Below, one piece after another: positions 24,505 through 33,390 of a stretch of DNA of 64,000 nt (its first letter is position 1; each line of letters opens with the position of its first letter). The translations under genes were made by a program, and so were the position numbers. Source of the DNA: an uncultured Bacilli bacterium (GTDB lineage: Bacteria > Bacillota_I > Bacilli_A > RF39 > UBA660); NCBI GenBank assembly GCA_934130375.1, contig CAKOXW010000001.1:310001-374000 (forward strand), in the 5' to 3' direction. The notes beneath the pieces were generated by a model. The model was given only the letters and a program-made list of their open reading frames with translations. It made no database searches and had not been told where the DNA came from.

Positions 24505-26823
24505 CTAATCGTTACCAAATAATATTTTATAAGCATCCATATAATTACTTACTTCAATATAATTAATTCCATTTTTTATTTCATCTTCTATTTCTTCTAA
24601 ATCTTTTTTATTTGCTGTAGGAATTATAATTGTATCAATATTACCTTTTTTAGCACCAATAGATTTTTCTTTTAAACCACCTATTGGAAGTATATTACCA
24701 TTTAATGAAATTTCGCCAGTTGCTCCTATATTATTAGCAACCTTTTTCTTTTTAAATGCACTTATTATTGCTGTAGTTATTGCAATACCAGCAGATGGTC
24801 CATCTTTCTTAACCGCACCATCTAAAGCATGAATATGTATATTACTATTAGATAATTCTTCATAATCTATTCCAAAAGTATTACAATTTGCTTTTATATA
24901 ACTAAGAGCAATTTCACAACTTTCTTTCATAACATCACCTAATTGTCCAGTTAGAATAATCTTACCATCGCCTTTATAATATGTTACTTCTACCTTTAAT
25001 GTTTCTCCTCCAAAAGAAGTAAACGCTAAAGCATTAAAAGTACCAACACTATTTTCAAGTACTAAATTATCATTATATTTATAAACACCTAAATAATTAG
25101 TAATGTTCTTTTCATTAATAATATATTTTTTCTTACTACTACCCTCTACTATATTAGTAGCAATCTTCCTTAGAATTGATGCTATAGTTCTATCTAATTC
25201 TCTAACGCCTGCTTCCCTCGTATAATTCCTTATAATGCTTAATAAAGAATTATCTGAGAAACTAATACTTGTATTAGTAAGTCCGCATTCTTCTAAATTC
25301 TTTTTTATCAAATAATCTTTTGCAATATTTAATTTCTCAAAGTCTGTATATGAAGATAACTCTATAATTTCAAGTCTATCTCTTAGTTCAATAGGAATAT
25401 TCTCAATATAATTTGCAGTTAATATAAACATTACATTAGATAAATCAAATTCTTCTTCTACATAACTATCAACAAATGTCTTATTTTGCTCTTTATCAAG
25501 TACTTCTAGTAGTGCAGACGCTGGATCCCCTTTTAAATCTCTAGTCATTTTATCAACTTCATCTATTAAAAATACCGGATTATTAACCTTAGCCTTCTTA
25601 ATTGCTGTAATAATTTTACCAGGATTTGAACCAATGTATGTTCTTCTATGTCCCATTATTTCGGCCTCATCTGATACCCCACCAACTGATATCTTAACAA
25701 ATTTTCTATTAGTTGCTTCAGCAATAGATTTTGCTAAAGTAGTTTTTCCTACACCAGGAGGACCAACTAAACATATAATTGGACTAGTTTCATTATTACT
25801 TAACTTTTTAACAGCAAGATATTCTATAATTCTATCCTTAATCTTCTTAAGCCCATAATGAGTTCTATCTAATATTTCCCTTGCTACTTTTAAATCATCA
25901 TTCTCTTTATCCTTGTTATTCCAAGGCAAGGACAACATAAGATCGATGTAATTTCTTACTACGCCCACTTCTGGAGAATTAGAGTTCATTAATTCATACT
26001 TTTTAATCTCATTATATATTTTATTCTTGATACTATCTTTGCAATCTAGTTTATCAACTTTCTCTTTAAGCATTAATGCATCATTTTCTTTAGAATTAAC
26101 ATCTCCTAATTCTTCTCTAATAAGTTTTATTTTTTCTCTTAATATAAATTCTTTTTGACTATCATCTAATACTTTTTTTAACTTAACATCTATTTTCTTA
26201 TCAAGTTCCATTATTTCTTCTTCAGTCTTAATATCTTCAAAAAGCATTATTACTCTTTTATATGGATTAATCGTATTTAAATACTCTAATCTTCTTTCAA
26301 AATCAATTGGTAAATAGTTAGCAGTAATATCACTAACCTTAGAGATACTATTGACATTACTTATTTCAGATAAAATACTATTTGACGCATTAGGAACCTT
26401 GTTGATATATGCTTCAACTCTTTTTTGTATTTTTCTTATTAATGCTGTTTCATCCATTGGAGACATTGCAAACTGAGTTGTTGACGTGATAGATGCACTT
26501 AATATATTTGTTTCATTTTTATAATCTTCATATGATAAAACATTTACTCTATTTAAACCTTGTACAATAATCCTGATGTTTTTTCCAATAGCCATTTTCA
26601 TTGTAACTTTAACTACTACGCCAAGTTTAGGCAAATCAGGTATTTCAATACTTTCTTCTAAAGGGTTACTTGGAGATACTATAAGTAAGTGGGAGTCATG
26701 ATTTTTTTCTGAAAGTTCAAGAATATGCTTATCAATGGGGTTGTTTAAATCAAGTCTAAATTCGCAATATGGTAGTATGACTGCACCTTTTAAAATGATA
26801 ACTGGTAAATTTGTTTTAACCAT
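24505..26823 (-). CDS. lon: ATP-dependent protease Lon
   Basis: About 772 residues. N-terminal LON substrate domain (about 1-200), helical linker, AAA+ module with Walker A GPPGVGKTTLAKS, Walker B PVFLIDEVDKM and RTYIGSNPGKI, then the protease domain with the Ser-Lys dyad: Ser in DGPSAGIA and Lys in GLKEKSIGAKKG. Full length. ATG at 26823 is preceded by GGGAGAGTGAG; an upstream start at 26844 overlaps that site and is rejected. Degrades damaged and regulatory proteins. Confidence 0.96.
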   Translation of the reverse strand: MVKTNLPVIILKGAVILPYCEFRLDLNNPIDKHILELSEKNHDSHLLIVSPSNPLEESIEIPDLPKLGVVVKVTMKMAIGKNIRIIVQGLNRVNVLSYEDYKNETNILSASITSTTQFAMSPMDETALIRKIQKRVEAYINKVPNASNSILSEISNVNSISKVSDITANYLPIDFERRLEYLNTINPYKRVIMLFEDIKTEEEIMELDKKIDVKLKKVLDDSQKEFILREKIKLIREELGDVNSKENDALMLKEKVDKLDCKDSIKNKIYNEIKKYELMNSNSPEVGVVRNYIDLMLSLPWNNKDKENDDLKVAREILDRTHYGLKKIKDRIIEYLAVKKLSNNETSPIICLVGPPGVGKTTLAKSIAEATNRKFVKISVGGVSDEAEIMGHRRTYIGSNPGKIITAIKKAKVNNPVFLIDEVDKMTRDLKGDPASALLEVLDKEQNKTFVDSYVEEEFDLSNVMFILTANYIENIPIELRDRLEIIELSSYTDFEKLNIAKDYLIKKNLEECGLTNTSISFSDNSLLSIIRNYTREAGVRELDRTIASILRKIATNIVEGSSKKKYIINEKNITNYLGVYKYNDNLVLENSVGTFNALAFTSFGGETLKVEVTYYKGDGKIILTGQLGDVMKESCEIALSYIKANCNTFGIDYEELSNSNIHIHALDGAVKKDGPSAGIAITTAIISAFKKKKVANNIGATGEISLNGNILPIGGLKEKSIGAKKGNIDTIIIPTANKKDLEEIEDEIKNGINYIEVSNYMDAYKILFGND

Positions 26824-26915
26824 AAGCTCACTCTCCCAAAACAACTCTTATTATACATATAAAATATTTTTTGTCTATTCAAAAATCATAATTTTTTAAA
26901 CTTTTTTTCAATACA

Positions 26916-26945
26916 AAAAAGTACCACAACATTATAGTACTTTTT
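26916..26945 (-). terminator. Terminator hairpin upstream of lon
   Basis: Stem AAAAAGTAC/GTACTTTTT with a 12-base loop; its A/T arms supply the U-run in either direction. It forms a second stop after the BspA fragment terminator. Confidence 0.6.
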
Positions 26946-26960
26946 GTATATAAATCCATA

Positions 26961-26992
26961 GAAAAAAGAATGCCTTTTAACCAGCATTCTTT
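26961..26992 (-). terminator. Terminator at the end of the BspA-like fragment
   Basis: Stem AAAGAATGC/GCATTCTTT, followed on the minus strand by T residues. It overlaps the stop codon at 26977. Confidence 0.75.
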
Positions 26993-27204
26993 AGCGCAAG
27001 TGTTATTTTAGGATCAACCATATATTGAAGTTCATCAATACAATTTTGATTAGGAACGTACACAGTAACACTATCAGCAGATAAATGATATAACAAATCT
27101 GCAATATTACGACTAGAAAATTTAGTGGTATCAAAACTTGATAAATCGATAACTGTTGCATAACTGTTCATAAATATTGCATCATATTCTGAAACATTAC
27201 TCAT
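26977..27204 (-). pseudogene. BspA-like (DUF285) surface protein fragment
   Basis: A 75-codon frame reading TVIDLSSFDTTKFSSRNIAD and SVTVYVPNQNCIDELQY. This is one DUF285/BspA unit (the SLDLSNFDTSKVT-type repeat) plus the usual repeat-end I-Y-V segment. The frame continues upstream as IDLSSFDMSNVS but hits a stop with no signal peptide or start. Intact members of this family carry many repeats and an export signal. Probably the tail of a deleted surface protein gene, left between lon and the pilin/InlB gene; it keeps its terminator. Confidence 0.55.
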
Positions 27205-27272
27205 ATCAAAACTTGATAAATCAATAGGAGAAGAACTACTTTTACATTTCTTTTATAAGTAACATGAATTAG

Positions 27273-29042
27273 TTATCTTTTATTTCGGATTATTACAATA
27301 CCAGAACCGCCTGATGTGGCAGCGTTATAATAACCTCCACCGCCTCCACCAGTATTTGCCTTTGCAGAACCACAACTTCCTCCATTACAAGATGCACCTC
27401 CACCGGCAGAAGGATTAAAGCTATCATAACCTGAAGTTCCACCTCCAGAATAAGCATAATCAGTACCCTTTGTACAACTTGAGGTTGTTCCTTCACCAAA
27501 TTCACAAGTTGTTGTTTTTTGTCCAGTGCCTGCTGCCCCCGCTTTGAAATCGCCGTAGCAATAATTATTACAATTTCCAGAATTACCATAGGAGCCACCA
27601 GCACCGCAAACTCCTCCGCCTCCGGAACCACCAGAGCCACCATATGAACCGCTTCCAGAGTTTCCTCCTTGTGCTACATACGTTGTGGAATCTTTAAAGT
27701 ATGATGCATCACCATTGCTTCCAGCTCCACCACCAGAGCCAACATTTACAGCATAACTTCCGGTAGATATAACTTGACTTTTGTATGTTTTAGTATAGCC
27801 ACCTCCGCCGCCTCCATTATCAGAGCCGCCGCCACCTCCACCTACTAAGAATATGTCAATCGACATACCTGTATTAAATTTAACAGTACCACTTGTTGTG
27901 AATTTTATTCTCCAATTACCACTGCCATCATTTAATAAAGTACAATTTCCACTATATTCAATATAAGGTGTTGCACCTGCGCTTGAATTTTTACATTTAT
28001 AATTCTTAGACAAATCTTCATAAGTTATAAGTGTTTCTTTCCACTGAGCATAAATTGTTTGATTACTTGTAATTTTTACAATAGTTGTTTCAGTTATCTT
28101 GCTTCCACCTGTTTTTGCAGTATACCATCCAAGAAAAGAATAACCTGCCCTTTGAGGTGTTGGAAGTGTACCATATTTAGCATTGTAAGTTACAGATTTT
28201 GAAGTCTCACTAACTGTTCCTCCATTTGCATTATATGTTACTGTATATTTCTTTGCAGTATAAATTGCTTTTATAGTTGTTTCCTCTGAACCAATTGTTA
28301 TGGTATTACCACTTAAAATACTATTACCGCTTATTAATTCCCAACCTGAAAAATCATAACCTTCTTTTGTAGGAATATCAAGTGTTATAGATGTTCCTAC
28401 TTTATAACTTCCTGCTTGATTATTACCAGTTCCTCCATCTAAATCTATATTCAATTTTTGTTCATTTAACTGATATAATGCCTTAATTTTCATGTTTTTA
28501 ATACCTAATGTAAGTATATTATTATTAATACTACCATCACCATTTACAATTTCCCAACCTGAAAAATCATAACCTTCTTTTGATGGTGATATTAATTCTA
28601 AAGTAGTATTTCTTTCATAACTACCTGCTTGATTATTACCAGTTCCTCCATCTAAATCTATAGTTAAACTAATATTAACAACTTTTCTACAATTAAGATC
28701 ATCTTTTGTGCCTTCACATTTATAACCTTCTAATTTTCCACTTCCTACTAATACAATGTAAGGAATATGATTATTAAATGTTAAATCACAACTATTGTAA
28801 TCAGTATCATTTAATTTAGATACATTTTCACAATTAATATTACTTGGATTTTCTAATACTTGATTTTCAGATTGTTTCTTTTCTGCAGAATCAAGCACTA
28901 CTTTTGCTGAAGATGTTATTGTTCCTAACTTAGAATTATCTATTATATTAACAATTCTAGGTACTGCAATAACAAGAATAAACGCTAAAATAACTAATGA
29001 CGCTAATAATTCTATTAAAGTAAAACCCTTTTTCTTTTTCAT
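27273..29042 (-). CDS. Prepilin-leader surface protein with InlB-type repeats and glycine-rich domain
   Basis: About 589 residues. It begins MKKKKGFTLIELLASLVILA, a prepilin leader and N-terminal helix. Two near-identical units (IDLDGGTGNNQAGSY...EGYDFSGWE) and a third (YTVTYNANGGTV...AGYSFLGWYTAKTGG...YAQW) are Listeria-Bacteroides/InlB_B beta-grasp repeats. The last 180 residues are a glycine-rich domain (VGGGGGGSDNGGGGGGY) ending SGGSGIVIIRNK, with many Cys. A large pilin-leader protein with InlB repeats is an unusual fusion. The ATG at 29042 is preferred over a GTG at 29051 that is too close to AAGG. No firm terminator follows until the BspA fragment. Confidence 0.8.
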   Translation of the reverse strand: MKKKKGFTLIELLASLVILAFILVIAVPRIVNIIDNSKLGTITSSAKVVLDSAEKKQSENQVLENPSNINCENVSKLNDTDYNSCDLTFNNHIPYIVLVGSGKLEGYKCEGTKDDLNCRKVVNISLTIDLDGGTGNNQAGSYERNTTLELISPSKEGYDFSGWEIVNGDGSINNNILTLGIKNMKIKALYQLNEQKLNIDLDGGTGNNQAGSYKVGTSITLDIPTKEGYDFSGWELISGNSILSGNTITIGSEETTIKAIYTAKKYTVTYNANGGTVSETSKSVTYNAKYGTLPTPQRAGYSFLGWYTAKTGGSKITETTIVKITSNQTIYAQWKETLITYEDLSKNYKCKNSSAGATPYIEYSGNCTLLNDGSGNWRIKFTTSGTVKFNTGMSIDIFLVGGGGGGSDNGGGGGGYTKTYKSQVISTGSYAVNVGSGGGAGSNGDASYFKDSTTYVAQGGNSGSGSYGGSGGSGGGGVCGAGGSYGNSGNCNNYCYGDFKAGAAGTGQKTTTCEFGEGTTSSCTKGTDYAYSGGGTSGYDSFNPSAGGGASCNGGSCGSAKANTGGGGGGYYNAATSGGSGIVIIRNKR

Positions 29043-29117
29043 ATTCTTCACTACCTTACTATTAGATAGTATACCACAACTTAGTATCTTTAAAATATAA
29101 ATTCATAAGAATTAAAT

Positions 29118-29147
29118 ATAAACTATTTAAGTACAAGAATACATAAA
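29118..29147 (-). repeat. Post-terminator intergenic motif, diverged copy
   Basis: Minus strand ATGTATTCTTGTACTTAAAT then AGTTTAT, directly after the tig terminator U-run. Confidence 0.5.
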
Positions 29148-29172
29148 AAAAAAAGCACTACATTTGTAGTAC
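29144..29172 (-). terminator. Terminator of tig
   Basis: Seven-pair stem with AAAT loop on the minus strand (one G-U), followed by ten T residues. Confidence 0.8.
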
Positions 29173-29179
29173 CTCCTTA

Positions 29180-30427
29180 TTAGTTATTTTCTTTTAAGAA
29201 ATCTAATGTTCTTCTCATTTTTAAATCATATTTAACAACATCTTTTGAACCAAATGCTTTTAATAATTCTTCTTTAGTCATTTGATATTGTTTAGCAAGT
29301 CTATCTACTTCTTCATCTACTTCACTATCAGTAGGATCAATTTTCTCTAATCTTGCTATTTCATCAAGCATATATCTATAAGATACATTTTTCTTAGCCT
29401 CATCTTCTAATTCTTTTTCTAAATCATCCATAGTCTTCTTAGTAAATTCTAAGTATTGATTAATATTTAATCCTTGCATTTGTAATCTTTGATTATAAGT
29501 ATCAATCATTCTATGTATTTCTTCATGAACTATTTCTTCTGCCAATTCTATTTCAGTATTTTCTCTAACACTTTCTAATACATCATCTATAAACTTATTG
29601 TCTATTTCATTATTCTTTTTAGTTTCAAGTTCCTCTTTGCAATGTTTTTCTAAGTCTTCTTTAGAGTGAACACCTTCTAATCCAAGGTCATCAAAGAATT
29701 CTTCATTTATTTCAGGAAGTACTCTTGTCTTAACTTCATGAACTGTTACTTTAAATACTACTTTAGCACCCTTTAATTCTTCTGATGGATAATCATCTGG
29801 GAAAGTAAGCTCTATATCTTTAGTATCACCATCACTTAAACCAATTAAAGCATCTTCAAATCCAGGTATAAAAGTATTTGAACCGATTTCTAATGGATAA
29901 TTTTCTCCTTTACCACCTTCAAAAGCTACTCCATCTTTAAAGCCCTCAAAGTCAATTACAGCAGTATCTCCCTTTTCAATCTTTCCTTTTTTAATCTCTA
30001 TTTCAGCATATTGGTCTCTTAATCTATTAATTTCATTTTCAACTTCTTCTTTACTTACTTTAGCACTTTCCTTCTTAACTTTTAAACCAGTATATTTATT
30101 TACTTTTACAGTTGGTGCGGTAATTATAGTAAATTTAATTTCAACACCATCTTTAGAAATACTAATAATATCAACCATTGGTTGTACAACTGGTTCTAGT
30201 TTAGATTCTTTTAATGTTTCTGTATATAAACTTGGCATAATTGTATCGATTGCATCATCGTATAAAGATTCTACTCCAAATTTCTTTTCAAAAATATTTC
30301 TTGGACATTTACCTTCTCTAAAACCATCTACTTTTACCTTTTTAACTTTCTTTTCGAATGCTTTATCTAAAGCTTTAGTCCATTCTTCTTTTTCTATTTT
30401 TTTAACTATTTCATGTCTATTTTCCAT
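29180..30427 (-). CDS. tig: Trigger factor (ribosome-associated chaperone, peptidyl-prolyl isomerase)
   Basis: About 415 residues. N-terminal ribosome-binding domain with the signature VDGFREGKCPRNIFEKKFG (normally GFRKGK-x-P). PPIase/FKBP domain about 150-235 (GDTAVIDFEGFKDGVAFEGG, IGSNTFIPGFEDALIG). C-terminal helical arms follow. It folds nascent chains at the ribosome exit. The ATG at 30427 has GGAGG five bases upstream; an upstream TTG overlaps that site. Often next to clpX/lon; here lon lies 2.4 kb downstream with surface genes inserted between. Confidence 0.95.
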   Translation of the reverse strand: MENRHEIVKKIEKEEWTKALDKAFEKKVKKVKVDGFREGKCPRNIFEKKFGVESLYDDAIDTIMPSLYTETLKESKLEPVVQPMVDIISISKDGVEIKFTIITAPTVKVNKYTGLKVKKESAKVSKEEVENEINRLRDQYAEIEIKKGKIEKGDTAVIDFEGFKDGVAFEGGKGENYPLEIGSNTFIPGFEDALIGLSDGDTKDIELTFPDDYPSEELKGAKVVFKVTVHEVKTRVLPEINEEFFDDLGLEGVHSKEDLEKHCKEELETKKNNEIDNKFIDDVLESVRENTEIELAEEIVHEEIHRMIDTYNQRLQMQGLNINQYLEFTKKTMDDLEKELEDEAKKNVSYRYMLDEIARLEKIDPTDSEVDEEVDRLAKQYQMTKEELLKAFGSKDVVKYDLKMRRTLDFLKENN

Positions 30428-30463
30428 ATTTTCCTCCAAATCAACATATATTATATAAAATTA

Positions 30464-30490
30464 TAATAAAAAAAGCAACTTATGTGCTTT
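30464..30490 (-). terminator. Terminator of the metallophosphoesterase gene
   Basis: Stem AAAGCA/TGCTTT followed on the minus strand by a T-run; it sits between the metallophosphoesterase and tig. Confidence 0.65.
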
Positions 30491-30507
30491 ATTTTTTTAT
30501 TATTTTA

Positions 30508-31371
30508 CTATATTATAACTCTTTTCTTAGTAATACTTTTTACTTTCTCATCATCATCAAAAACTATATCTACTTTATAAATACCTGATTCATAATTATC
30601 AAATCTTTTGTGTGGTATTTGCCTCATTAATGAAGGTGTTCTAATAAGTTCTACATTAGATACTGTCATATCACAATAAGTATGTTTATGTCCAAGATGT
30701 ATTAAATCTGGTTTATCTATAATAGAGTTAACATATTTCTCCATTTTAATACTTGAACCAGTCTTAGAATCTCTATCACCATGCATAATAAGCATATCAA
30801 ATGTACCAATTTTTACTCTTCTTTCCTTTGGTCCAAGATATATAAGTTCATTTCTTACATCACATATTTCTTTAACTATATCTCTATTGTATGTCTTATA
30901 TAAATATTCATCATGATTACCATTTACAATAAATGTTTTTCTATCACTAACAGGATAATAATGAAGAGAATATCCTAGTTGTCCTTCATAAGTTGTTTCT
31001 TTTAAATGCTTTTCATAATCGGCAACTGGTACGAATCCATCAGTAAAATCTCCGCAATGGAAATAATAATCGCAAGGCATATCATACACTCTTTTAATTT
31101 TATCTACATCATCATACTTACTTGAAAGATGGGTATCACCTAAGAATATTAAGGATAATTTTTCTTTATTATTTGGAATTATATAAGTAGTTTTATCTAT
31201 TTCATATGGTTTATGTATATTACCATCTAAATCAAAATTAAATTTTATACCTAGCATATTAAGACACATAAATATTTCATCTTCTGTTAAATCAAGTGTT
31301 TCTTTAATTTCAAACAAACTTTTCTTTTTCTTACATAAATATTTTAACTTATTTAATAATTCTTTATCCAT
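30508..31371 (-). CDS. Calcineurin-like metallophosphoesterase
   Basis: 287 residues. Metal-binding motifs in order: GDTHL, HCGDFTDG, VNGNHDEY, MHGDRD, LGHKHTY, all the canonical ligands. The first about 55 residues form a small helical, winged-helix-like region (LFEIKETLDLTEDEIFMCLN) that may bind nucleic acid. Substrate unknown; nuclease or nucleotide phosphatase are both possible. SD GAGAGGG. Confidence 0.85.
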   Translation of the reverse strand: MDKELLNKLKYLCKKKKSLFEIKETLDLTEDEIFMCLNMLGIKFNFDLDGNIHKPYEIDKTTYIIPNNKEKLSLIFLGDTHLSSKYDDVDKIKRVYDMPCDYYFHCGDFTDGFVPVADYEKHLKETTYEGQLGYSLHYYPVSDRKTFIVNGNHDEYLYKTYNRDIVKEICDVRNELIYLGPKERRVKIGTFDMLIMHGDRDSKTGSSIKMEKYVNSIIDKPDLIHLGHKHTYCDMTVSNVELIRTPSLMRQIPHKRFDNYESGIYKVDIVFDDDEKVKSITKKRVII

Positions 31372-31406
31372 AATACCCTCTCAAACATGTATTATACTTA
31401 AAAATT

Positions 31407-31430
31407 AAAAAAAAGCAACTAAAAGTTACT
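31407..31430 (-). terminator. Terminator of greA
   Basis: Stem AGTAACT/AGTTGCT (one G-U on the minus strand) followed by eight T residues. Confidence 0.75.
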
Positions 31431-31896
31431 TTATATCAACAAGTTCAATTTCATATTGTCCATTTGGACTTTCAACTGTTACTTTAGAACCCTTCTTCTT
31501 TCCTAATAATGCTTTTGCGATAGGAGATTCATTAGATATCTTGTTTTCAAATGGATCTGCTTCTGTGCTTCCAACTATTTTATATTCTTCTAAATCATCT
31601 TCATCATCATATCTAATTACAACAGAAGAACCTATTCTAACAGTATCTGATGCTTCTTCACTAATAATTGATGCATGCTCCACCATATACTCTAATTCTT
31701 GAATTCTTCCTTCAATAATTGCTTGTTCTTCCCTTGCTGCATGATAATCAGCATTCTCAGATAAATCACCAAGAGCTCTTGCTTCCTTTATTGCTTTAAT
31801 AATTTCAGGTCTTTTAACTCTCTTTAATTCATCTAATTCATTTTCTATATCTGTAAAACCTTTAGCAGTTAAAAATACTTCTTTCTTATCTGCCAT
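31426..31896 (-). CDS. greA: Transcription elongation factor GreA
   Basis: 156 residues. N-terminal coiled-coil (FTDIENELDELKRVKRPEII) with the two acidic tip residues in LGDLSENADYHAAREEQ, and a C-terminal FKBP-like domain (VRIGSSVVIRYDDEDDLEEY, SPIAKALLGKKKGSKVTV). It rescues backtracked RNA polymerase by transcript cleavage. ATG at 31896 has GAGGTGAT at good distance. It follows the trmR-like gene, a spacing known from Bacillus, though the two U32 peptidase genes usually between them are absent here. Confidence 0.96.
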   Translation of the reverse strand: MADKKEVFLTAKGFTDIENELDELKRVKRPEIIKAIKEARALGDLSENADYHAAREEQAIIEGRIQELEYMVEHASIISEEASDTVRIGSSVVIRYDDEDDLEEYKIVGSTEADPFENKISNESPIAKALLGKKKGSKVTVESPNGQYEIELVDIK

Positions 31897-31994
31897 AAAT
31901 ATCACCTCTTCATTTTTTTATCTAGTTCATAATACAATTTTTTAAATACATTGTCAAGTCTTAATTATTATATTCATAATTACTTAATTTATTA

Positions 31995-32576
31995 CTAATT
32001 TTTAATAGATACTGAAATACCATCTCCAATTTTATAAAACTCAGTAGTAAACTTCTTATTTTCTTTTAAATAATCAATATAATTCCTTATCTTATTAACT
32101 AATTGTCTAAGATTTCTACTCTCAATTCTCTCATCAGACTCAACCATCCCATGAAATCCAATATTATCTGAGATAATTACACCATTTTTATTTAAATTCT
32201 TAGAAAACTTCTCAAAGAAATTTATATATTGAGCCTTAGCAGCATCAATAAATATTAAATCATACTTATCAGAAACATCAACTAAAGATGCATCACCAAG
32301 CACTAAAGTAATTCTTTTCTCAAGACCAAACTCCTTAATATTTTTTAATGCTTCTAAATATCTTTCATTATCTCTTTCAATAGTTGTTACTTTAATCTTA
32401 TAATCAACAAGTGCCATTTTAATAGCAGAATAACCAATAGCAGTACCAATTTCTAATATATTTTTAACATTATGTTCTTTAATATACTCAGTTAAAAATT
32501 CAATACCTGTTTTTTCCATAATGGGCACATTGTGTTCCTTAGCGTACTTTTCAATACGTTTTATTTCCTTATCCAT
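31995..32576 (-). CDS. trmR: TrmR-like O-methyltransferase (tRNA 5-hydroxyuridine)
   Basis: 193 residues, class I SAM-dependent methyltransferase: motif I NILEIGTAIGYSAIKMA, Glu of motif II in TTIERDNERY, GDASLV, and YDLIFIDAAKAQYINFFEKF with the metal-binding Asp region, then IISDNIGFHG. The DAAK and DN-x-G-F-x-G elements match the catechol-O-methyltransferase-like YrrM/TrmR group, which methylates ho5U34 of tRNAs. The position upstream of greA supports TrmR over other members. Confidence 0.8.
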   Translation of the reverse strand: MDKEIKRIEKYAKEHNVPIMEKTGIEFLTEYIKEHNVKNILEIGTAIGYSAIKMALVDYKIKVTTIERDNERYLEALKNIKEFGLEKRITLVLGDASLVDVSDKYDLIFIDAAKAQYINFFEKFSKNLNKNGVIISDNIGFHGMVESDERIESRNLRQLVNKIRNYIDYLKENKKFTTEFYKIGDGISVSIKN

Positions 32577-32846
32577 AATAATCCTTCTTTTGTAAAAAAT
32601 AGTAACTTCAACAACTTGAAATTACTTAGTAATAATATACTTTTTTTTATTCTTTGTCAAGTTTTTTATACTTTTTTAAATCTTTAAAAATAATTATTAT
32701 ACTTTTTTATAGGATTTTTTATGGTATTTTTAATATAATTTATGATTTATTATTTTTGGTTTTTTAGTGTTATTTTATGATTTGTTATTATTGTTTTGTT
32801 AGTATTATTTTGTACTTTATTATTTATATATTTTATTAATTTTTGT

Positions 32847-32882
32847 TTTTATGTCTATTCGTGGGCTTTCTTGGTTTATGTT
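32847..32882 (+). repeat. Post-terminator intergenic motif, plus-strand diverged copy
   Basis: Plus strand TTTTATGTCTATTCGTGGGC then TTTCTTGGTTTATGTT, clearly related to the minus-strand copies elsewhere. It precedes the promoter of the three-way-junction RNA. The rest of 32577-32918 is T-rich on the plus strand and holds no gene. Confidence 0.45.
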
Positions 32883-32918
32883 TTGTGGTATAAACTTATA
32901 TTTAACAGATGATGTATC

Positions 32919-32947
32919 TTGAAATTGTTGTTTAATTGTGGTATGTT
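32919..32947 (+). promoter_or_regulatory. Promoter of the three-way-junction RNA
   Basis: TTGAAA, 17-base spacer, TATGTT on the plus strand, 10 bases before the outer stem. Confidence 0.55.
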
Positions 32948-32953
32948 GTTATT

Positions 32954-33027
32954 AGAAAAGGAACTGCTGACTGGTTTTCCAGTCGTAATAGATAAACTTG
33001 TTTTATCTAGGGCAGCTCCTTTTTTTC
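32954..33027 (+). ncRNA. Small structured RNA with three-way junction and U-tract
   Basis: Outer stem 32958-32967 with 33012-33021 (10 positions, one A-C mismatch). Inside are two perfect hairpins: GACTGG/CCAGTC (32969-32974, 32979-32984) and TAGATAAA/TTTATCTA (32989-32996, 33002-33009). Seven T residues follow. Read on the minus strand the mismatch becomes G-U, so the fold could also belong to a minus-strand transcript, but promoter and U-run favour plus. No coding frame. I do not recognise an RNA family. Confidence 0.55.
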
Positions 33028-33071
33028 ATTGTTAAAAAAAATTCTTTGTTCTAAACAAAAGAAACTATTAT

Positions 33072-33278
33072 CTAGTTCTTTTTCTTGATTTCCAAGGCTT
33101 TTAGTATTACTGCATTCTTATTTATTGTTTTGTTTCTTATTGTTATAAGATAATCCATCATTTCTTGTTGCTGTTTTTCTGTTTTCAATTTTGGCATAAT
33201 TGAATTTACTGTATCCTTGTTTGCTCCTTGTTGTTTCAACTCTTGTATTAGCGTCTTTTGTAATATCGTTAATTCCAT
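33072..33278 (-). CDS. Small helical protein of unknown function
   Basis: 68 residues, all-helical: TLIQELKQQGANKDTVNSIM then EKQQQEMMDYLITIRN and a lysine-rich tail. AAAGGAG lies 9 bases before the ATG at 33278 (a TTG just before it is less likely). I recognise no family. It has its own promoter-sized gap upstream and a likely terminator at about 33032-33066. A structured RNA converges on it from the other strand, 45 bases past its stop. Confidence 0.65.
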   Translation of the reverse strand: MELTILQKTLIQELKQQGANKDTVNSIMPKLKTEKQQQEMMDYLITIRNKTINKNAVILKALEIKKKN

Positions 33279-33390
33279 CAATATTTACTCCTTTCCAAAT
33301 CTATTATATACTAATTCTTGTAGGATTTCCATCCAAGAATAAAGCAATTAATTTTTAATCATCAATGTAGTCAAGTATTTTAGTGAGATA

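Noticed and set aside
27293..27643. 116-codon frame inside the pilin-InlB gene
   Set aside because: Frame-shifted reading of the glycine-rich region; the main frame continues through it with a sensible protein.
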